Shown: positions 8,472 to 15,992 of the stretch, in pieces
Numbering within the stretch: the stretch's first letter is position 1
Layout: each line of letters opens with the position of its first letter
Source: Lachnospiraceae bacterium
Lineage (GTDB): Bacteria > Bacillota > Clostridia > Lachnospirales > Lachnospiraceae
Direction of reading: 5' to 3'
Length of the DNA stretch: 16,331 nt
Assembly (NCBI GenBank): GCA_024684155.1
Contig: JAIKXK010000139.1
Coordinates: forward strand, 1-16,331
Position numbers and translations under genes: made by a program
Notes under the pieces: model-generated
Databases searched by the model: none
What the model was told of the DNA's origin: nothing
What the model saw: the letters and a program-made list of their open reading frames with translations, nothing else

Positions 8472-8496
8472 ACGCCTTGATTAAGGAGTATGAATT

Positions 8497-9846
8497 ATGG
8501 CAAAAAGTATGACCTCGGGAAATCCTATGAAATTAATCTTTAATTTCTCACTTCCCTTATTATTTGGAAATTTATTTCAGCAGTTATATAACATTATAGA
8601 TGCATCTATTGTAGGTAAGGTATTAGGTAGTAATGCCTTAGCTGCAGTAGGTGCTTCTTCTAGTGTACAGTTTTTAGTCCTTGGATTTTGCATAGGAATC
8701 TGTGCAGGATTTGGTGTTCCTGTAGCTCAGCGATTTGGAGCAGAAAGTTTTGACAGTTTAAAAAACTTTGTTTATAACGGAGCATTAATTACGGCAGGAA
8801 TTGGCATTTTTCTGACGGTGCTTACGGCTATTTTATGCCCAACCATCCTTCGGATTATGTCCACACCAGATGCTATCTATCAGGATGCTTATAACTATTT
8901 ATTGATTATCTTTTTAGGGATTCCATGCACCTTACTTTATAACTATTTGGCAGGAATTCTTCGTGCTATTGGAGATTCCAAAACACCATTTTATTTTTTG
9001 GTGTTTTCTGCCTGTCTAAACATTGTATTAGATCTGTTTTGCATTATTGTTTTGGGCTGGGGATGTGCAGGTGCGGCCATTGCAACCATTACCGCTCAGG
9101 GTATTAGTGGTCTTTTATGTTTGGCATATATTATAAAAAAAGTAGAGGTCCTTCATTTAGCAAAGAAGAACCGTCATTTAAGCCGTCGTAGAATCGGCCA
9201 ACTCTTATATATGGGACTTCCTATGGGACTTCAGTTTTCCATTACTGCCATTGGTAGTATGATGATTCAGTCTTCAAATAATGGTCTTGGTACCGTATAT
9301 GTATCTGCCTTTACTGCAGGTATGCGTATCAAACAGTTTGCCATGTGTCCATTTGATGCTATCGCTACTGCAGTTTCCACCTTTGCAGGACAAAACTATG
9401 GTGCTGGAAAGGCAGAACGAATCAAGCGAGGCATCAAAGATGGTGTCATCATGGGTGTGGTTTATGGTGCTATTATGGGTGTGATTTTATTCTTCTTTGG
9501 AAAAACCTTCACCCTGTTATTTATTTCAAAAGAAGAAACAGAGATTATTCTTGCAGCAGGACAGTATATTGGGGCCTATGGTATTTTCTTCTGGATGCTT
9601 GGTATTTTAAATACCACAAGAATGAGTACCCAGGGACTGGGATATTCTAATCTTGCAATTATCTGTGGAATATTAGAACTTTTTGCAAGAGCGCTACTTA
9701 GTATATTTATTGTTCCTAAATTTGGTTTCTGGGGCATTTGTGCAGCAGATCCGGCAGCATGGATTGTAGCCAGTCTTTATGCGTCAGCTATTTGTATCTA
9801 TGCCATAAAACAGTGTGAAAAGAAAATAGAACGAAGAGAGAATTAA
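8497..9846 (+). CDS. MATE family efflux transporter (NorM/DinF-like)
   Basis: This 449-residue integral membrane protein has about 12 hydrophobic segments in two similar halves. They are joined by a basic cytoplasmic linker (about residues 213-233, KKVEVLHLAKKNRHLSRRR). MATE hallmarks are the first helix with NLFQQLYNIIDASIVG (25-40), the internal GILRAIGDSKTP (153-164), and the repeated loop motif AQRFGAE (77-83) echoed in the second half by AGQNYGAGKAERIKRG (297-312). Such proteins export cationic drugs, dyes or metabolites using a Na+ or H+ gradient; the substrate here is unknown. AAGGAG (8483-8488) supports the start. It is followed after a single nucleotide by the TtcA-like gene, implying co-transcription and perhaps coupled translation. 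Confidence 0.95.
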   Translation: MAKSMTSGNPMKLIFNFSLPLLFGNLFQQLYNIIDASIVGKVLGSNALAAVGASSSVQFLVLGFCIGICAGFGVPVAQRFGAESFDSLKNFVYNGALITAGIGIFLTVLTAILCPTILRIMSTPDAIYQDAYNYLLIIFLGIPCTLLYNYLAGILRAIGDSKTPFYFLVFSACLNIVLDLFCIIVLGWGCAGAAIATITAQGISGLLCLAYIIKKVEVLHLAKKNRHLSRRRIGQLLYMGLPMGLQFSITAIGSMMIQSSNNGLGTVYVSAFTAGMRIKQFAMCPFDAIATAVSTFAGQNYGAGKAERIKRGIKDGVIMGVVYGAIMGVILFFFGKTFTLLFISKEETEIILAAGQYIGAYGIFFWMLGILNTTRMSTQGLGYSNLAIICGILELFARALLSIFIVPKFGFWGICAADPAAWIVASLYASAICIYAIKQCEKKIERREN

Positions 9847-9847
9847 T

Positions 9848-10999
9848 ATGGGATTTTCAGAAAATCAAAACCCCTATGTAATTACATATGATGAGTATCA
9901 GGGAATCGATAATGGAATGTTTATTGATATTCGTTCCAAAGATGAAATTGAATATGGAGCTATTTCTGATACCCTTTGGATTCCAAAAACAGAAATTGCA
10001 TCACATATGGAAGAAATGAAAAATAAAAGGGTGGTGCTCTTTGATCAAAATGGAATGGATGCCATAGAGGTTGCAAGAGAACTACAGGAAAAAGGGATAA
10101 ATGCCAAGGCCTTTTTTGGCGGATATGTGGAATGGGTATTAAAAGAGATGGAAAAGACTACCATTACCACGGCAGATATTGAGCAAAGTATTCGAAAGAC
10201 CTATCATAAGAAGCTCTTTACCCCTTTTGCAAAGGCTATTAATCAGTATGAACTATTAGAGCCGGGAGATAAGGTGGCGGTGTGCATTTCCGGTGGAAAA
10301 GATTCTATGCTTATGGCAAAGCTTTTTCAGGAGTTGAAGCGCCATAGAAAGTTTGAATTTGAGCTGGTCTTTTTAGTAATGGACCCGGGTTATTCCAAGG
10401 CCAACCGAAAAGTCATTGAGGAAAATGCAGCCCTTATGGGAATTCCTATTACGATATTTGAGTCAGAGATTTTTGATGCAGTGGATACCATAGAAAAGAA
10501 TCCTTGCTATATCTGTGCCCGTATGAGAAGAGGATATCTTTACTCAAAGGCTAAAGAACTTGGCTGTAATAAAATTGCTCTAGGACACCATTATGATGAC
10601 GTGATTGAAACCATATTAATGGGAATGCTCTATGGTGCTCAGGTGCAAACCATGATGCCAAAACTTCACAGTACCAACTTTGAAGGAATGGAACTGATTC
10701 GTCCCCTCTATTTGATTCGGGAGGATGATATTAAGCGTTGGAGAGATGCAAATCATTTGCATTTTATTCAGTGCGCTTGTCATTTTACCGAGTCCTGCAC
10801 CTCTAGTGATGAAGAAGGAAACAGTGTTTCAAAGCGCTTGGAAATTAAGCATTTAATTGAAGAGTTAAAGAAGGTAAATCCTTTTGTAGAAGGAAATATT
10901 TTTAAATCAGTAGAAAACGTAAATCTAAAAACTATCATTGCCTATAAGGAAAATGGAATTAAACACTCTTTTCTTGAAACATATGATGAAAAGGATTGA
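9848..10999 (+). CDS. TtcA-like tRNA thiolation protein with N-terminal degenerate rhodanese domain
   Basis: The 383-residue protein has two parts. Residues 9-101 look like a rhodanese domain: ITYDEYQ, then MFIDIRSKDEIEYGAI (24-39), then VVLFDQNGMDA (62-72), then FFGGYVEW (89-96). The active-site loop position normally holding Cys is Asp66, so sulphurtransferase activity through that Cys is unlikely. Residues 120-375 are a TtcA-type PP-loop ATPase: SGGKDS (148-153), GHHYDD (246-251), and C220 and C223 in CYICARMRRG. A Cys pair follows at 309/311, in the place of the third [4Fe-4S] ligand of TtcA. TtcA makes 2-thiocytidine at tRNA position 32. Here the target is inferred and could differ, as many clostridial TtcA relatives are uncharacterised. 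It begins 1 nt after the MATE stop. GAAGAGAG (9833-9840) is its likely ribosome site. Confidence 0.85.
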   Translation: MGFSENQNPYVITYDEYQGIDNGMFIDIRSKDEIEYGAISDTLWIPKTEIASHMEEMKNKRVVLFDQNGMDAIEVARELQEKGINAKAFFGGYVEWVLKEMEKTTITTADIEQSIRKTYHKKLFTPFAKAINQYELLEPGDKVAVCISGGKDSMLMAKLFQELKRHRKFEFELVFLVMDPGYSKANRKVIEENAALMGIPITIFESEIFDAVDTIEKNPCYICARMRRGYLYSKAKELGCNKIALGHHYDDVIETILMGMLYGAQVQTMMPKLHSTNFEGMELIRPLYLIREDDIKRWRDANHLHFIQCACHFTESCTSSDEEGNSVSKRLEIKHLIEELKKVNPFVEGNIFKSVENVNLKTIIAYKENGIKHSFLETYDEKD

Positions 11000-11028
11000 T
11001 TGCATACAATGTATTAGTTTGGTAAAAT
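11000..11028 (+). promoter_or_regulatory. Candidate promoter of the two-component operon
   Basis: TTGCAT (11000-11005) and TAAAAT (11023-11028) are 17 nt apart, and the -10 is extended by TGG (11020-11022). The palindrome ATACA-A-TGTAT (11004-11014) lies at the -35/spacer junction and could be an operator. The -35 matches only in TTG, so the extended -10 carries most of the evidence. There is no terminator between ttcA and this point, so read-through is also possible. Confidence 0.5.
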
Positions 11029-11054
11029 ATATTCAGTAATGATCGTAGCAAATG

Positions 11055-11058
11055 GGAG
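11055..11058 (+). promoter_or_regulatory. Ribosome binding site deciding the response-regulator start
   Basis: GGAG lies 8 nt before the ATG at 11067. In-frame ATGs at 11052 and 11061 are also possible, but the first has no upstream site and the second is too close to this one. Confidence 0.6.
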
Positions 11059-11066
11059 AGATGACT

Positions 11067-11837
11067 ATGAAAGCAATTCGGAATGTATTTTTGATTGGCG
11101 ATACCAAAAGTTTTATGGTAAATGCCGTTGCAAAAGGTCTAAATGAAGAAGGCTTTGATGTTTTACAAGCCTTACCCAGTGTCAATGAAATTGATCATAT
11201 TAAGGAGTATCCAGCTATCTGGATAATGTACCTAGATGATAAACTAAAAAGTCAAAAAGATATGCTTGTCTATGTCAAAGACAAAATTATTGAAAACAAG
11301 TCTTATTTTTTCTTAATTGGTAATCCAACAGAGATTTCTGATGCAGAGGAATTTTTACCAAAGGAATTGATTCGAAAAGTCTTTGTTCGTCCCCTGAACA
11401 TGGCTTCTTTTGCTGCGGCCTTAGAAGATGCTTATGCGGAAGAAACAAAGGCGGAAGAAAAGAAAAAAATTCTTATCATAGATGATAACCCCACCACATT
11501 GCATAATTTACAGGCTCAGTTAGAAACGAAGTATCGTGTTTTCATTGTTTCCTCAGGAATTAATGGAATTTCATTTTTAGTAAAACAACCAGTAGACTTG
11601 ATTTTACTGGATTATGAAATGCCAGTGGCAGATGGCCCCCAGGTTATGGAAATGATGAAACAGGATGTGACACTATCCTCTATTCCTATTATGTTTTTAA
11701 CCGGAAAAAGTGATAAAGAAAGTGTAGTAAAAGCAGTAGCTTTGAAACCTGTGAAATATCTTTTAAAAACCATGCCACCAGAAGATTTGATCCGCGAGAT
11801 TGATGATTTCTTTCGGGAAAGAAGGTGGAGCGTATGA
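11067..11837 (+). CDS. Response regulator with degenerate and intact receiver domains, no output domain
   Basis: This is a 256-residue cytoplasmic protein, taking ATG 11067 as the start. Residues about 4-122 have the alternating strand/helix pattern of a receiver (NVFLIGD..., IWIMYLDD, YFFLIGN, KVFVRPLNMASF) but lack the acidic pair and the phospho-Asp/Thr/Lys set in the usual places, so this looks like a pseudo-receiver. A Glu/Lys-rich linker (about 124-133) leads to an intact receiver (134-250). It has D139 and D140 in LIIDDN, phospho-acceptor D182 in LLDYEMP, T212 in FLTGKS and K234 in KYLLKT. The Pro that normally follows that Lys is Thr. There is no DNA-binding, GGDEF, EAL or other output domain. 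Its stop overlaps the kinase start (ATGA, 11834-11837), so it is very likely the partner of that kinase, acting by protein contact or as a phosphate carrier. Confidence 0.88.
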   Translation: MKAIRNVFLIGDTKSFMVNAVAKGLNEEGFDVLQALPSVNEIDHIKEYPAIWIMYLDDKLKSQKDMLVYVKDKIIENKSYFFLIGNPTEISDAEEFLPKELIRKVFVRPLNMASFAAALEDAYAEETKAEEKKKILIIDDNPTTLHNLQAQLETKYRVFIVSSGINGISFLVKQPVDLILLDYEMPVADGPQVMEMMKQDVTLSSIPIMFLTGKSDKESVVKAVALKPVKYLLKTMPPEDLIREIDDFFRERRWSV

Positions 11838-14800
11838 CAAATGAAAAGGAATATCCACAGGAAGTGATGTCTTTAGAAATGGAACTTTTTGATTTATATG
11901 AATCATCTAAGGATCGACTAAAAAAGGCAAACCGATTAATTGAACTTGGAAAAGAGTTAGGAGACATCCAGATAGAAGGAGATGGATATTACCATCGCAG
12001 TGTGTACTATTTTGCCCAAAATGATCAATATCATCTGTTTCACGATGAGGCATTAAAATGTGAAAAATGTTTAAAAGAGGCAAATGAAAGTCCCTATTTA
12101 ATTTGTATCTATCTGCTGCTGGGGATAGATGCGGCAAATTATGGACAAACCAATTTAAATTTGGATTATTTTCTTTTGGCACAGCATTATAGCGATTTAT
12201 ATGGTGGCATCAGCATTCAAGGTATTGTTGATTATTATCTTTGTGGGTTTTATATCACGGTAGGTGAATTAGATATTGCCCGTAAATATGGGGAACGCTC
12301 AGTAGAACGAGCAAAGGAAGCGAACGCCGAAGTCCGATTTTTAGGTAGTGATGGTCTGGATTTAGCTTTATGCATGTTAGGTCAGTGCTATATCTGGCTG
12401 GGAGAATTTGATAAGGCAAAAGAGTGTTATGATGCAAGCCTCGAAAGAGAAAAGTATTATACTCCAAGATACGATTGTCATAATACGGCTCTTTTGTATG
12501 TGTTTCATATTATGGCCTTGCATGGTTCCTATCAAAGTAAAAAACGAGATGAGGAATGTGAGAAGTTTATCTATTTAATGAAAAAACATCCACCTTCACC
12601 TTCCTTTTTTCTGCACATTATTAATATTACCGACTTTTTAATCCAGGTGGGAGTAATCGATTATGCAAAAGAAATATTACCGTTCCTGATTAATACAAAT
12701 AAAAACATGGATAATCCAAATTTTGATTTATTTATCTCTGATATCAAAATTAAACTGGCAGAGGATGATGGAGATAAAAAAGCTTACCAAAATGCCATTG
12801 AAGAGCATTATCATCATTCCTTAGCGAATCAGCGTCTGATGCTTAATAATATGCAAACTTCTATAAATCTTCGTTTAGAAATGGAAAGAGTCCAAAAAGA
12901 AGTTCAGGAAGAACGAAGCGAAATGGAAATTGAAAAAAAAGCTAATGAGGCGAAAAGTAATTTTCTTTCCAATATTTCACATGAGATACGAACACCTCTG
13001 AATGCAATTTTGGGGATGGACGAAATTATCATGCGTGAGACAGAGGATAAAGAGATTTATCAATATGCCAATGGTATAAAAAGTGCAGGTCAGACCTTAC
13101 TTAGTCTGATTAATGATATTTTAGATTCTTCAAAATTGGAAGCAGGAAAAATTGATATTATTCCTGTTGAGTATGATATTACCTCTGTGATTAATGACCT
13201 GTGTAATATGATTCGGCAACGAGCAGAAAACAAGGGCTTGGAATTTGAAGTTAAGGTAACGAAAGACGTACCATTTTTATTGTATGGAGATGAGATTCGA
13301 ATAAAACAATGCGTTCTTAATATTTTAACGAATGCAGTAAAATACACCGAAGAAGGACATGTAATCCTTGAGGTTTACTCAAGAGAACCAACGCAGGAAG
13401 AGTTAGAATCCCATAAAGATATTAAATTCAAAAATGCAGAAGGTCAGGATATTTCTGTAGATGAAAACTTTGGTTCTATTAATGGTTCTTGTCCTATTGT
13501 GATAGGATTTAAAGTGACAGATACTGGAATCGGGATTAAAGAAGAAGATATGGAAAAACTTTTTTCCAGATTTGAACGTATTGAAGAAGGGAAAAATCGA
13601 ACCATTGAGGGAACAGGACTTGGAATGAATATTGTACAGGGCCTGCTATCTCTTATGAATACGCAGTTGAATGTGGAAAGTGTTTATGGGAAAGGTTCGG
13701 TATTTTCTTTTGAAATTGTTCAGGGGGCCAGAACCTGTGAACTGCTGGGAGACTATACGAAACATCTAAATGAATTAAACGGAAAACAAAAACATTATGA
13801 ATCGAAGCTTATTGCACCGAAGGCTAAGATTTTAGTAGTGGATGATACCATTGCAAATTTAACTGTAGTAAAGGGGCTTTTAAAACCCACGAGAATTCAG
13901 GTGGATACGGTTACAAGTGGAAAAGAGGCCTTAGAAAAAGTAAAGATAAGTTCCTATGATATTTTAATGATAGATCAGAGAATGCCAGAAATGGATGGGA
14001 TTGAAACTCTTCATGTGTTAAAAGAAATGGATGGAAATCTGTCTATAAAAGCTGCTTGTATCGCCTTAACTGCAAATGCAATTTCTGGCGCCAGAGAGAT
14101 GTTTTTAAATGAAGGATTTGACGATTATCTTACAAAACCTATTGATTCTGAAAAGATGGAAAATATGATTTTAAAATATCTTCCAGGGGAGTTAGTGGGG
14201 AAAGATTCCGTTGATGAGTTAGAAGAGGATCGGGAAGAGATAATTGTAGCTGAAGATGAGGAAAGCTTAAAAGAGAAACTTTCACAGATGGAAGAAATTG
14301 ATGTGGAAGATGGACTTAGAAATTGTGGAAATTCCTTTGAGGTCTTAAAAGAAACTATGGAAAATGTGGTCCTTTCTGCAAAAGAACAGTCACAAAAGAT
14401 AGTATCGTTCCAAAAGGAAGAAGATTATCACAATTATACGATTCTGGTACATGGACTAAAGTCAGCGGCCCGATTTATAGGAGCAAACCACTTGTCTGAA
14501 CTGGCAGAAAAATTGGAAGCAGCAGGGGATCGTGAAGATAAAAAGTTCATAGATGATAATACTAATGTTCTGATACAGAAATATGAGAGCCTGGGAAATC
14601 ATTTGGGAGAAATACTAGGTATGAATCAAAGCTTATTTGATTCAACAAATCCTTTAATAGAAAATGATTTGTTAAAGGAAATGTATGGTGGAATTCTTGA
14701 ATTTGTAGAGGCTCTGGATTTTGGAATGGCAGAACAGGTATTTGAAATGTTAAGAGAATATTCACTTCCAAAGGAGGAAGAAGACAGAGCGAATCATCTC

Positions 14801-14854
14801 TATCAGGCTATTCGTAATGTGGACGGAGACAGGGTAAAAGAACTGTTGAAGTAA
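11834..14854 (+). CDS. Cytoplasmic hybrid sensor histidine kinase: TPR-like/HisKA/HATPase/REC/Hpt
   Basis: This 1006-residue soluble multi-step kinase has no transmembrane segment. Residues about 15-330 are helical repeats of TPR type (for example LGQCYIWLGEFDKAKECYDASL, about 181-202), a probable protein- or ligand-sensing region. A coiled coil (about 345-375) leads to the H box SHEIRTPLNAI with phospho-His383. N box NILTNAVKY (496-504) and G boxes TDTGIGI and EGTGLGMNI form the ATPase. A receiver (about 664-785) follows, with acidic pair VVDD, phospho-Asp714 in MIDQRMPEMDG, T746 and K768. An Hpt domain (about 820-930) carries His873 in VHGLKSAARFIG. The last 75 residues are a helical tail of unknown role. 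ATG 11834 is preferred over GTG 11825 because AAGGTGG (11822-11828) fits it. All phosphorelay residues are present, so it should be active. The signal and final target are unknown. Confidence 0.95.
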   Translation: MTNEKEYPQEVMSLEMELFDLYESSKDRLKKANRLIELGKELGDIQIEGDGYYHRSVYYFAQNDQYHLFHDEALKCEKCLKEANESPYLICIYLLLGIDAANYGQTNLNLDYFLLAQHYSDLYGGISIQGIVDYYLCGFYITVGELDIARKYGERSVERAKEANAEVRFLGSDGLDLALCMLGQCYIWLGEFDKAKECYDASLEREKYYTPRYDCHNTALLYVFHIMALHGSYQSKKRDEECEKFIYLMKKHPPSPSFFLHIINITDFLIQVGVIDYAKEILPFLINTNKNMDNPNFDLFISDIKIKLAEDDGDKKAYQNAIEEHYHHSLANQRLMLNNMQTSINLRLEMERVQKEVQEERSEMEIEKKANEAKSNFLSNISHEIRTPLNAILGMDEIIMRETEDKEIYQYANGIKSAGQTLLSLINDILDSSKLEAGKIDIIPVEYDITSVINDLCNMIRQRAENKGLEFEVKVTKDVPFLLYGDEIRIKQCVLNILTNAVKYTEEGHVILEVYSREPTQEELESHKDIKFKNAEGQDISVDENFGSINGSCPIVIGFKVTDTGIGIKEEDMEKLFSRFERIEEGKNRTIEGTGLGMNIVQGLLSLMNTQLNVESVYGKGSVFSFEIVQGARTCELLGDYTKHLNELNGKQKHYESKLIAPKAKILVVDDTIANLTVVKGLLKPTRIQVDTVTSGKEALEKVKISSYDILMIDQRMPEMDGIETLHVLKEMDGNLSIKAACIALTANAISGAREMFLNEGFDDYLTKPIDSEKMENMILKYLPGELVGKDSVDELEEDREEIIVAEDEESLKEKLSQMEEIDVEDGLRNCGNSFEVLKETMENVVLSAKEQSQKIVSFQKEEDYHNYTILVHGLKSAARFIGANHLSELAEKLEAAGDREDKKFIDDNTNVLIQKYESLGNHLGEILGMNQSLFDSTNPLIENDLLKEMYGGILEFVEALDFGMAEQVFEMLREYSLPKEEEDRANHLYQAIRNVDGDRVKELLK

Positions 14855-14863
14855 TAAAAATGG

Positions 14864-14896
14864 AAAAAGCAATTCCGAAAGGGATTGCTTTTTTTT
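14864..14896 (+). terminator. Intrinsic terminator after the hybrid kinase
   Basis: GCAATTCC (14869-14876) pairs with GGGATTGC (14881-14888), with one G-T pair, around a GAAA tetraloop. It is followed by eight T (14889-14896), and A-residues upstream of the stem can pair with them. It closes the two-component operon. Confidence 0.92.
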
Positions 14897-14999
14897 ATGC
14901 AAAATATGCAAAAAATGAAATGAATTCTACAGAATATGAAATAAGACGTTATAGGAAAACAGGTTGATTATTCCAAAACGATAAGTCAGAAGGATGTAG

Positions 15000-15028
15000 T
15001 AGAAAAAAAGAATAACTTCTGTTATAAT
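15000..15028 (+). promoter_or_regulatory. Promoter of the YqhY-like gene
   Basis: TATAAT at 15023-15028 is a perfect -10, extended by TGT (15020-15022). TAGAAA at 15000-15005 is a four-of-six -35 at 17 nt spacing. The rest of the 14897-14999 gap is AT-rich and shows nothing else clear. Confidence 0.65.
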
Positions 15029-15065
15029 ATTTAGCAGATTGTTAGGAAATTAGGAGGCTTACATT

Positions 15066-15428
15066 ATGGCTGACAAGAAATTATATAGTATCAAAGAAGG
15101 AATTTCCGTAACAGAAGAAGTTATGGGTATTATTGCCGGACTTGCTGCTACAGAAGTAAAGGGTGTTTCTTCACTTGCAGGAAACCTTACAAACGAAGCT
15201 CTTCCAAAGGCTGGAAAGAACAAAATTGCAAAGGCAGTACGAATTGTCAATAACGATGATGAAACAGTAAACATTCGTCTTGCAGTTAATATTGAATATA
15301 ACTTTGTAATTCCAGAGGTTTGCAAATCCGTTCAGGATAAGGTAAAGACTGGAGTTGAAAGTATGACTGGTATTCCAGTTCGTGAAGTTGATATTCACAT
15401 CGCTACCGTTTCAGGTACAAACAAATAG
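15066..15428 (+). CDS. Asp23/Gls24 family protein, YqhY-like
   Basis: This 120-residue protein of the Asp23/Gls24 (DUF322) family has the typical opening GISVTEEVMGIIAGLAATEVKGV (near residues 13-35), a central strand-rich VNIRLAVNIEYNFVIPEV, and a helix KSVQDKVKTGVESMTGIPVREVDIHI. The position directly before nusB matches B. subtilis yqhY, in the acc-yqhY-nusB cluster. There, loss of YqhY selects for mutations that lower acetyl-CoA carboxylase activity, so a link to fatty-acid synthesis is possible but not shown here; acc genes are not in the window. It is not a membrane protein. AGGAGG (15052-15057) is 8 nt before the ATG. It has its own promoter and terminator, so it appears to be expressed as a single gene. 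The molecular function of the family is unsettled. Confidence 0.9.
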   Translation: MADKKLYSIKEGISVTEEVMGIIAGLAATEVKGVSSLAGNLTNEALPKAGKNKIAKAVRIVNNDDETVNIRLAVNIEYNFVIPEVCKSVQDKVKTGVESMTGIPVREVDIHIATVSGTNK

Positions 15429-15456
15429 AACTTTGAAAATTTAACGTGTTGGAAAC

Positions 15457-15490
15457 AAAAGGTGTCGTTTTACATCACGACACCTTTTTT
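15457..15490 (+). terminator. Strong intrinsic terminator between the YqhY-like gene and nusB
   Basis: AAAAGGTGTCGT (15457-15468) pairs perfectly with ACGACACCTTTT (15477-15488) around an 8-nt loop, with the T-run at 15485-15490. It sits only 31 nt before the nusB start. Confidence 0.93.
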
Positions 15491-15497
15491 ATTTTAT
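15469..15497 (+). promoter_or_regulatory. Weak candidate nusB promoter inside the terminator hairpin
   Basis: TTTACA (15469-15474, five of six consensus) in the hairpin loop is 17 nt from TTTTAT (15492-15497, four of six) just after the T-run. Transcription would start close to the nusB ATG. TATAAA at 15495-15500 is a better -10 but at 20 nt spacing. Confidence 0.25.
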
Positions 15498-15521
15498 AAA
15501 AAGAAATAGAAAGAGAAAACT

Positions 15522-15992
15522 ATGACAAGAAGAGAAATCAGAGAAGAAATTTTTAAATTATTGTTTACTGTAGAATTCCATGAAGAAGATGAAAGAGAAG
15601 AACAGTTAGCGTTATTTATGGAAGAGGAAGCTGAAGAAGAGGCAGAAGAAATTGAAGAGCTTTCGGAAGAAGAGTTAGAGGAAGCAAATAAAGTAGCAGA
15701 AGAAGCTGCAAAGGATAAGGCCTATATTGAAAATAAGTACAACGAGGTTCTTTCTCATTTAGATGAAATTGATGCAAAGATTAATGCAAAGGTAGACAAA
15801 TGGAAAACAACCCGTATGCCAAAGGTAGATCTTACAATTCTACGATTAGCTGTATATGAGATTATGTTTGATGAGGACATTCCAGAAAAAGTAGCCATTA
15901 ATGAAGCAGTAGAGCTTGCAAAAAAATACGGTACAGATAAATCAGGTAGATTTGTAAATGGAGCTCTTTCTAAGGTTGTAAAAGATGAGTGA
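15522..15992 (+). CDS. nusB: Transcription antitermination factor NusB with Glu-rich insert
   Basis: NusB binds boxA RNA with NusE (ribosomal protein S10) in rRNA antitermination. The all-helical fold is recognisable from the opening TRREIREEIFKLLFTVEFH (residues 2-20). The C-terminal half has YNEVLSHLDEIDAKI, then WKTTRMPKVDLTILRLAVYEIMF (94-116), IPEKVAINEAVELAKKYG (120-137) and FVNGALSKVV (144-153), all typical. At 156 residues it is longer than usual (about 130-140). The excess is an acidic stretch at residues 21-65 containing 22 Glu. The ribosome binding site is weak (GAAAGAG near 15509). It comes 31 nt after a strong terminator, so its transcription must come from read-through or a close promoter. 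Its stop overlaps the xseA start by 8 nt. Confidence 0.94.
   Translation: MTRREIREEIFKLLFTVEFHEEDEREEQLALFMEEEAEEEAEEIEELSEEELEEANKVAEEAAKDKAYIENKYNEVLSHLDEIDAKINAKVDKWKTTRMPKVDLTILRLAVYEIMFDEDIPEKVAINEAVELAKKYGTDKSGRFVNGALSKVVKDE

Noticed and set aside
11052..11066. Five-codon longer start for the response regulator
   Set aside because: The GGAG at 11055-11058 fits ATG 11067, while ATG 11052 has no ribosome site.
14897..14917. Short direct repeat ATGCAAAA, two copies
   Set aside because: Only 8-9 bases in an AT-rich gap, with no further copies seen; not meaningful as a repeat or array.
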